A stretch of DNA of 64,000 nt from Leuctra nigra (taxonomy: Eukaryota; Arthropoda; Insecta; Plecoptera; Leuctridae). The stretch lies in contig OW203771.1 of the NCBI GenBank assembly GCA_934045905.1, positions 372,001 to 436,000 on the forward strand. The letters run 5' to 3'. The position numbers were made by a program, and so were the translations under genes. Shown one piece after another: positions 58,590-64,000 of this stretch; position 1 is the first letter of the stretch, and every line of letters begins with the position of its first letter. Below the pieces are notes generated by a model that saw only the letters and a program-made list of their open reading frames with translations, had not been told where the DNA came from and made no database searches.

Positions 58590-59900
58590 AATATAATGAC
58601 GATGTGGATGTTTCTGTTGCCATTACAAATTTAAATTATCAACTAAAAGAATTTCATTTTTGGATACAAGCAAATTTATTAACTCTGAATATAAATAAAT
58701 CAAAGGGGATGATAATTAGAAATAAAAGTAGCGGCAACATTGTCATTCCACGGATATGTATTAATTCTACTGATATTGAGATAGTAGATAGGTTTAAATA
58801 CCTTGGTGTAATTATAGATAATAAGTTAAATTTTAAGAGTCATGTTGACTACATTTGTAAAAAAATTGGGAAAAAACTTGGGTATTTATCTAGAATAGGT
58901 AAAAATTTATCTGAATGGTCAAGAAAATTAATTTATATGTCAATTGTTGAACCTCACTTTAATTACTGTAACACTATATTTTATAACATAAAAAAGGAAG
59001 ATTAAACAGATTGCAGGTTCAACAGAATAGGGCCATGAGAATTATATTGAAAAAACCCAAGGTCACTCCTATTGTAGATATGAAAAAGGAATTGAATTTT
59101 ATAAATATTGATGATAAGATTACGTTAAATGTATATATGTTCATTCATAGAATTAAATTGGGGCTAGCTCCTAAATTTTTAATTGAAAAATTTAGGAAAA
59201 TGGATCATGACCATGACACTAGTATGACACTAGGAATAAAGATAACTTTTTTATATCACATGTACATAGAAACTCAATTCCCACAAATAAGTGATACGTG
59301 ATGGAGCCACTTCTGGCAAGATGGCTACTATCAGGTCCACATATTAATTTGTTTGTTTTTACATTTCGTGTTTCCATAAAGCAGTGAAAAAACAAAAAAA
59401 ACAAATTAAATTGATATTTAGCTATACATTACTTTCTTGGCCATAACAAACAACTATATCAAATATTTGTATTTATATTTATGGAAATGCGCCCTTGTTA
59501 GCCGCCATTTACCTAGTACCACAAAATCCATCAGAGGTCAGTTGTGTTCCTTATTATTTTCTCGAATATTAACTACTGGAGCTAGTGCCTACAATAAACT
59601 CGAAGATACATTAAAATCATCATCATCTATGGCAGGTTTTAAATACCTTTTTGTCAAGAGATGTACTATGTAAATTATAATTTGTTAATGGTATTGTTTT
59701 ATTGTTTTATTTATTGACTTGAATGATCTTGATCATTCATCCTAGTTTTTATTTATATATTTATTTATTTTCAAGTGTTATTATTATGATTATGATTATT
59801 ATGACCTTGTATGTACCTTTGAGAGTGTATAAATGTAAAACAATTGTAATTACAAATAGCCACTGGCTAGATAATAAATAAATACAATAAATACAATACA
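58590..59900 (+). pseudogene. Non-LTR retrotransposon RT C-terminal remnant with nested insertion
   Basis: First segment 58604-59003 reads NLLTLNINKSKGMIIRNKSS, FKYLGVIIDNKLNFKSHV, ending in a frameshift; the second (RLNRLQVQQNRAMRIIL) continues to about 59290. A dispersed repeat is inserted at about 59292-59555, then the ORF resumes with FSRILTTGASAYNKLEDTLK to a stop at 59673. The 3' end is an AATAAATAC-type tail (about 59870-59910). The catalytic RT core is missing. Clade uncertain (Jockey/CR1-like group). Confidence 0.75.
59292..59555. repeat. Dispersed repeat of about 265 bp (copy 2, inside a LINE)
   Basis: Same family as 55428-55700, with TACGTGATGGAGCCACTTCT at the start and GAGGTCAGTTGTGTTCCTTA at the end. 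Confidence 0.65.
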
Positions 59901-60231
59901 ATACAATATTTTTCATTTTCTCTGGGAGTTTATTATAAAGTTATTTTTGTGGAAAGTGTAGGTATATTTCCTTTTAATTGAGTGTTTTAGTGAATTTCAA
60001 TGAACCTCTCACAGAGTTCTTATTTTTGTATATTTATTTGGACATTTTCCGAAAATAATCTGACTTCATGCATGCAGAAAGTTTTTAGAACTTCTACCTT
60101 CATCTGAAGTGAAACTTGAAAGTTTTACCGGGCAACTGGCAAGTTTGAATATGACCTTGAATCTTTACGTTGGCGTCAATGTCCGGCTTTGCTGATGATG
60201 CCACCTTCACTCTGTTCTGTCACTCAATGGA

Positions 60232-60243
60232 AAATGGCGGACT
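60232..60243 (+). promoter_or_regulatory. Pho/YY1-like motif upstream of ARL13B
   Basis: AAAATGGCGGAC, about 115 bp before the ATG; matches the YY1/Pho core ATGGCGG often found near transcription starts. Function inferred only. Confidence 0.35.
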
Positions 60244-60310
60244 TGTTTATGTTTTGTGCGCTTCTCTTTCTTTGCCAGTTTTCCAGTAATATCTTGTAAT
60301 ATCTCTGAAA

Positions 60311-60328
60311 ATGAGTTCAATGAGTTGA
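60311..60328 (+). promoter_or_regulatory. Possible short uORF upstream of ARL13B
   Basis: ATG AGT TCA ATG AGT TGA, closed before the main ATG. Relevant only if transcription starts upstream of it. Confidence 0.35.
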
Positions 60329-60356
60329 TATCAGTTGATTGACTTCCATCTACATG

Positions 60357-63300
60357 ATGGGCAATTGCTGTAAACACGTCAAATTTGATAGAAACCAGTT
60401 ATCTTTGCGTAGAAACAAGTAAGTCCAACATAACCTCATCTCTTCAATGTCCTATAATTCAGATTTGATCATGTTATTTCATTTGTTACAGGAAGATTGT
60501 CCTTCTCTTGGTAGGTCTTGACAATGCTGGGAAGACATCTGCTGCCAAAAGTTTAATTGGAGGTTAGTAGCTACAACCAATTAACTACTGTACATTTATG
60601 AATTCTGGCAGTGTTGATGGAAATGTGATCGGCTACTGAAAAAGTTATCTGGAATTATCGACGCAAGTGTCCAGAGTCTACTAGATTATGTCCTTAAGAT
60701 TATAAGTTCATGGTCTTGTGGTGTTGAGGACAGACTTTCTCAATACTTTGTGGACATAAAAGTTGTTTCCCTCGGACAGCAGGAAAATGTTGGGAAGGTT
60801 CTCTACTACCTAGGGTAAATTTACGATAAGCGACTTCACTTTGACCTTGAACGTGTTAAATGAAGGAGCAATTCTAGAGTGAAGTCGCTTATCGTAAAAT
60901 TACCCAACCTAGTTGCTCTACTTCTTTATCATCATCGCTACATCATAATCATTCATCTGTCGCAATGAGCCTTGTTGCAGAACGTGTTACATAAACCCAT
61001 TAGAGGCATCTTAAGTAAGGTCTTGTATGTCAACGTCAAATTGCCCGGATTATCTCAACTTTGGATAAATTCAGGTGTTGCAATAATTAAGAAGTATCTG
61101 ATTACCTAGCTGTGCTGTGCTGTGCCACCAATTTAGTCCAATATTTAGTTAAATCTGGCATTTACCTTTTGTAATATCGGCCCTTATTAGAGTGTGTAAC
61201 AGATTGTTGCATGAGTCATGAGCGAACTGTACTTGTGTATTGCAGATTCCCTGGAGAGTGTGGTACCTACGGTGGGTTTCTCTACTGTTACGTTGCAACA
61301 TCGAGGCTGCAACGTAGTGATCTATGACCTGGGAGGTGGAAGTCAGATCAGAGGCATCTGGCAACGTTACTTCGCAGACGTAAGTCAAACTTAGCCAGTG
61401 ATTTGTTCAATATCTGTTACTAAAGGCCAGTCTCTCAATACAACTCTGCTAACTTATTTAAACAGTTGATTAGGACTGTATTGTCATAGCAACAACCATT
61501 AACATTCCTAGAATGACTGTGCTAAGTTAATTAGGTACTTGTTTTAGCAGAGTATTGAAAGACTGGACCTAAATGTACTTGTTTATGAAATATTGTGTCA
61601 TAGGAATGTTAAATTTACGTTTCAATCAAAATTATGCCAGTAATTGGAACATCTTATGAACTACCTTTTTTCTTCCTACAGCTGTTGAGTGTCTGAAAAT
61701 TAGTGGCACTAAATTTTAAACATCTGTAGAACAAAATAAAACTAATAAACCACTCCAAACTATGAAATTACTTTCATTTAGTTTCAAACAAACTGTAGAA
61801 GTATTACAAGCAAGTTTGTACAAATTAGTAATTTTACATTATCCTGAATTAAAATTAATATTGAGATCATAGGTTTGGCCTTAAATTTAAATTACGCACA
61901 GTAAGATAATGTCCAAGAGGTAGAAGGGCGGAAGTACATTTCAATGATTCTTGAGCTGAGCTCATAAACCAGTAATTCTGTCTTCATCCATCATATTTGT
62001 AATGGTGACATGCGTCATTGTGTGAGAGAATACTTCAATATAACTGTATTTGTTGACATCAGTCAAATGTAGGGGTGTGCGAAGGTGGATTTTTGATTTC
62101 GAAGTCGAAGTCGAAGATTTGACCTCCTAAAATTCCGAAGTCGAAGTCGAAGTCGAAGATTTTGATTTCACTCAAAAAAATCAGAATTTGGAACAAAACA
62201 ATAAACTTGAACTGAATTACTACCTTCCTCCACTAGTAGGCCTACTTCATCTTCGTTTTCGTCGGATAAATCCATTATATTTCTAAAATCTCCGAAAATA
62301 AACACGGCACATAACCTTTTCAAGTAAGCACAGCGTGACAGCAAGCGTCAACGTTAAAACCAAGATGGCCGACCGCAAAAACTTCTCGACTTCGGAAGTA
62401 CCAACTACACGAAAATATATTTACCTCGAAAGACGCGCCAAGTTTGAAGACGCAAATCGAAGCTTCGAACATTTTCGAAGCTTCGTTTTTTGGAAAAAAG
62501 GGTTTCGAAGTCGAAGTCGAAGCTTCGACTTCGACTTCGACTTCGAAGCTTCGATTATTTCGAAGCTTCGCACACCCCTAGTCAAATGTAATCTTGATTA
62601 TTGACTACGAGACACACGGTCTAAAGATAAGCTAGACTTTGGAACTCATCGAAGTAAAAAATTCAAGAACTGTTTTTCCTATTCAGCCTCAGTAGCATAC
62701 AACACAACAATAACAACAGAAGAGCAGACCCTGAGTTTAAAAGCTTTCAAGACGCTCGTTAAGGATAAACTCGCTATCATTCAAGAAAGAGAATTCGTGA
62801 AGTAATGACATTGGAAGACAAGAATCAAGATTACATCCTGCTGAGAATGTTTTTTCAGTGGTTTTCCCTCGCTAAAAAGCAAATGCTTGGATGTTCTTCC
62901 AATATTACCACTGATATTGAAGCACAATTTTAATGATAATGATGGACATTTTTAGTGAATCTCTCACTTAGGGAGGTGCCTTGAATCTAGTTGTGATGTG
63001 CTTAGGTGTTAGGTTTATTTCGCAGGTTACCTCTGAAACAATTTTAATGACTATTATGAATTAATAAGAAGTAGGTAAACGTTGAAGAGGTGAAGCAGCT
63101 GAAGAGAAGAGATGGATGTATGGAAGATCAACGACTCGATTGTTGAATACAGACCAATTATGTACCTATTTTATGTGCTCAATAAATTACATTATTATTA
63201 TTATTATTACAATGAATGACACAATACAGTGCATTCCACTTCAAAAAGGGACTGGGAATTGCATAAGTCTACCACCAGATATCACCACCAGCTTCACAAT

Positions 63301-63775
63301 ACTAGCTGGCTATTGGTTGGTTGGTTCAAGGCGGGAAACAAATTCAAAGGAAGCAACGGAAAAGCCAGTTGTACAAAATTAGCTGAAAACGTAGTAACAT
63401 GTTACATGTAAATTACCTACTTTTTAAATGCATTTTGTTCAGACTAATGACTATTAAACAGATGATTTTATGGCAACGAGTAATTAACTATTTATTTTAT
63501 GGCGGATTTAAAGTCGTTCCAACACTTGAGTGGTACTCACCTAAGCAGAATTTTAATGGTACCTGAACTATGCCATCTGAGATAATATATGAACTTCTTG
63601 TAACTCCATTCCCTCTTCGAAATGGAATAAACTGTTTTGGTTATGATCTGATTGTCCAGGTACACGGCGTGATATTCGTGGTCGATGCCAGCGACGAGGC
63701 GAGACTGCATGAATGTGGCAGCGTATTGGAGGAGCTGCTGACCAATGACAAGCTGGCCGGCAAACCCGTCTTGCT
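60357..63775 (+). CDS. ARL13B: ADP-ribosylation factor-like 13B, ciliary small GTPase (5' part)
   Basis: Exons 60357-60418, 60492-60562, 61246-61379, 63660-63775, all phases fit; the next exon is past the window. Start MGNCCKHVKFDRN, then the P-loop LLLVGLDNAGKTSAAKS, switch I PTVGFS, and switch II with DLGGGSQIRGIWQRYFAD. The Gly-Gly-Gly in place of the usual Gly-Gly-Gln is the ARL13 hallmark, implying lost or weak intrinsic GTP hydrolysis. Then VHGVIFVVDASDEARL and LLTNDKLAGKPVLL; the NKQD motif lies in the missing exon. ARL13B is a lipid-anchored ciliary-membrane GTPase and acts as exchange factor for ARL3. Cysteines 4-5 are likely palmitoylated. A second ATG lies 3 bases upstream (60354) in a poorer context, so 60357 is chosen. 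Confidence 0.93.
60765..60990 (+). mobile_element. tRNA-type SINE, interrupted, in ARL13B intron 2
   Basis: Left part GACAGCAGGAAAATGTTGGG AAGGTTCTCTACTA and right part CATCATCGCTACATCATAAT with CATCTGTCGCAATGAGCC, separated by an 80-bp hairpin (60820-60901). Confidence 0.65.
60820..60901. mobile_element. Hairpin MITE inside the SINE
   Basis: Arms GGTAAATTTACGATAAGCGA and its inverse around a short centre; flanks CTACCTAG and CAACCTAG match at seven of eight bases, consistent with an old hAT-type duplication. Confidence 0.65.
61428..61568. mobile_element. Small MITE in ARL13B intron 3
   Basis: Ends GGCCAGTCTCTCAATAC and GTATTGAAAGACTGG(A)CC, with an ACTCTGCTAA word inverted on the other side. 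Related to 47236-47352. Confidence 0.65.
61918..62610. mobile_element. AGAAGGGCGNAAGT MITE copy, occupied by a hAT MITE
   Basis: Left part to 62069 closely follows the copy at 30160-30310 (CTCATAAACCAGTAATT). A hAT MITE (62070-62580) is inserted at GTCAAATG, after which only a short piece continues. Confidence 0.75.
62070..62580. mobile_element. hAT MITE, TAGGGGTGTGCGAA family (copy 3, TCGAAG variant)
   Basis: Same ends as copies 1-2 with perfect 8-bp GTCAAATG copies (62062-62069, 62581-62588). The subterminal repeats are runs of TCGAAG rather than TTCGAATA. Contains ACCAAGATGGCCGACCGCAA. Confidence 0.9.
62640..63205 (+). pseudogene. LINE 3' end with final ORF codons
   Basis: Reads SVAYNTTITTEEQTLSLKAF, then VKDKLAIIQEREFVK and a stop near 62805; then the 3' region shared with 58155-58480, ending in (ATT)n. 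ARL13B intron 3. Confidence 0.7.
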
Positions 63776-63888
63776 GTGAGTGTTCAAAGTCGCGTGAGAA
63801 CTAGAGCCCGGATTATATGGTGATTGAAAACATCACGAAATGGGGCTGTTATTGCAATGTGTTTAGAGTTGTTGAATATGTTACCTCC

Positions 63889-64000
63889 CAATAGGGAAGT
63901 CTCATGAAATTTTATTCTAGTAAATTTCTATAAATAAACACAAATAATAATGACAAATACACTTATTACCTGTGAAATCTTAAATTTTCATTCATAAAAA
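63889..64000. mobile_element. MITE with CAATAGGGAAGTCTC end (copy 3), cut by the window edge
   Basis: Identical or nearly so to 44716-44827 (CAATAGGGAAGTCTC, then ATGACAAATACACTTATTAC). In the other copies the X-box-like site lies about 220 bp from this end, outside the window here. It sits in ARL13B intron 4. Confidence 0.85.

Noticed and set aside
62335..62604. 89-residue ORF with Arg/Ser/Phe-Asp repeats
   Set aside because: Made by the TCGAAG subterminal repeats of a hAT MITE.

Overview
This is a 64 kb piece of an animal nuclear genome, almost certainly an insect and probably a hemipteran. The reasons are spliced protein genes with GT-AG introns, an A+T-rich background, a secreted His/Pro-rich cuticle-like gene, and an intron and intergenic landscape filled with jockey, RTE-like, Penelope, hAT, piggyBac-like and Harbinger-like repeats. 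The order-level placement is an impression and not proven. Most of the window is repeat; only four host genes are supported.

Region 1 (0.7-8.5 kb, minus strand): DNAJC8, a spliceosome-associated J-protein, five exons, complete. Region 2 (9.1-19.6 kb, minus strand, directly upstream of DNAJC8 in the same orientation): CHORDC1/Morgana, an Hsp90 co-chaperone, six exons, complete. It has a heat-shock-element-like motif about 120 bp upstream of its ATG. Its introns carry nested MITEs, a 5S-rRNA-derived SINE and a 3.7 kb long-terminal-inverted-repeat element with a decayed unusual gene. Region 3 (19.9-28.7 kb): no host gene. It holds poly-G/poly-C repeat blocks, a 30-bp minisatellite, a 143-bp satellite (about 15.6 copies), and two related elements made of an 18-bp terminal palindrome, an array of CCGGAAGTGACGTCAT-like sites and a large foldback. 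Region 4 (28.7-34.4 kb): a Penelope GIY-YIG fragment, a tRNA-type SINE, and non-autonomous hAT elements with perfect 8-bp target duplications.

Region 5 (34.9-50.2 kb, minus strand): a secreted Pro/His-rich protein gene. Two exons are clear (34893-35866 and 36696-37086). A plausible tiny first exon encodes only Met-Leu 13 kb upstream, next to a TATA box. Its long first intron holds a 5'-truncated jockey LINE and many MITEs. Just upstream of the TATA box lies a 118-bp tandem array (16 full units, no indels) in which every unit repeats a GGTATAAG core on the gene's strand. Region 6 (52-60 kb): more repeats (hAT MITEs, LINE remnants). Region 7 (60.3 kb to the right edge, plus strand): ARL13B, a ciliary small GTPase; the first four exons are present and the rest lies beyond the window.

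The best candidates for something undescribed are: the promoter-proximal TATA array at 50.2-52.2 kb; the paired foldback elements with ETS/CRE-like site arrays at 23.4-28.7 kb; the long-TIR element at 14.1-17.7 kb with its short relative at 31.0-31.6 kb; and the set of hAT MITEs whose insertion history can be read inside the window from 8-bp duplications and paralogous empty sites.
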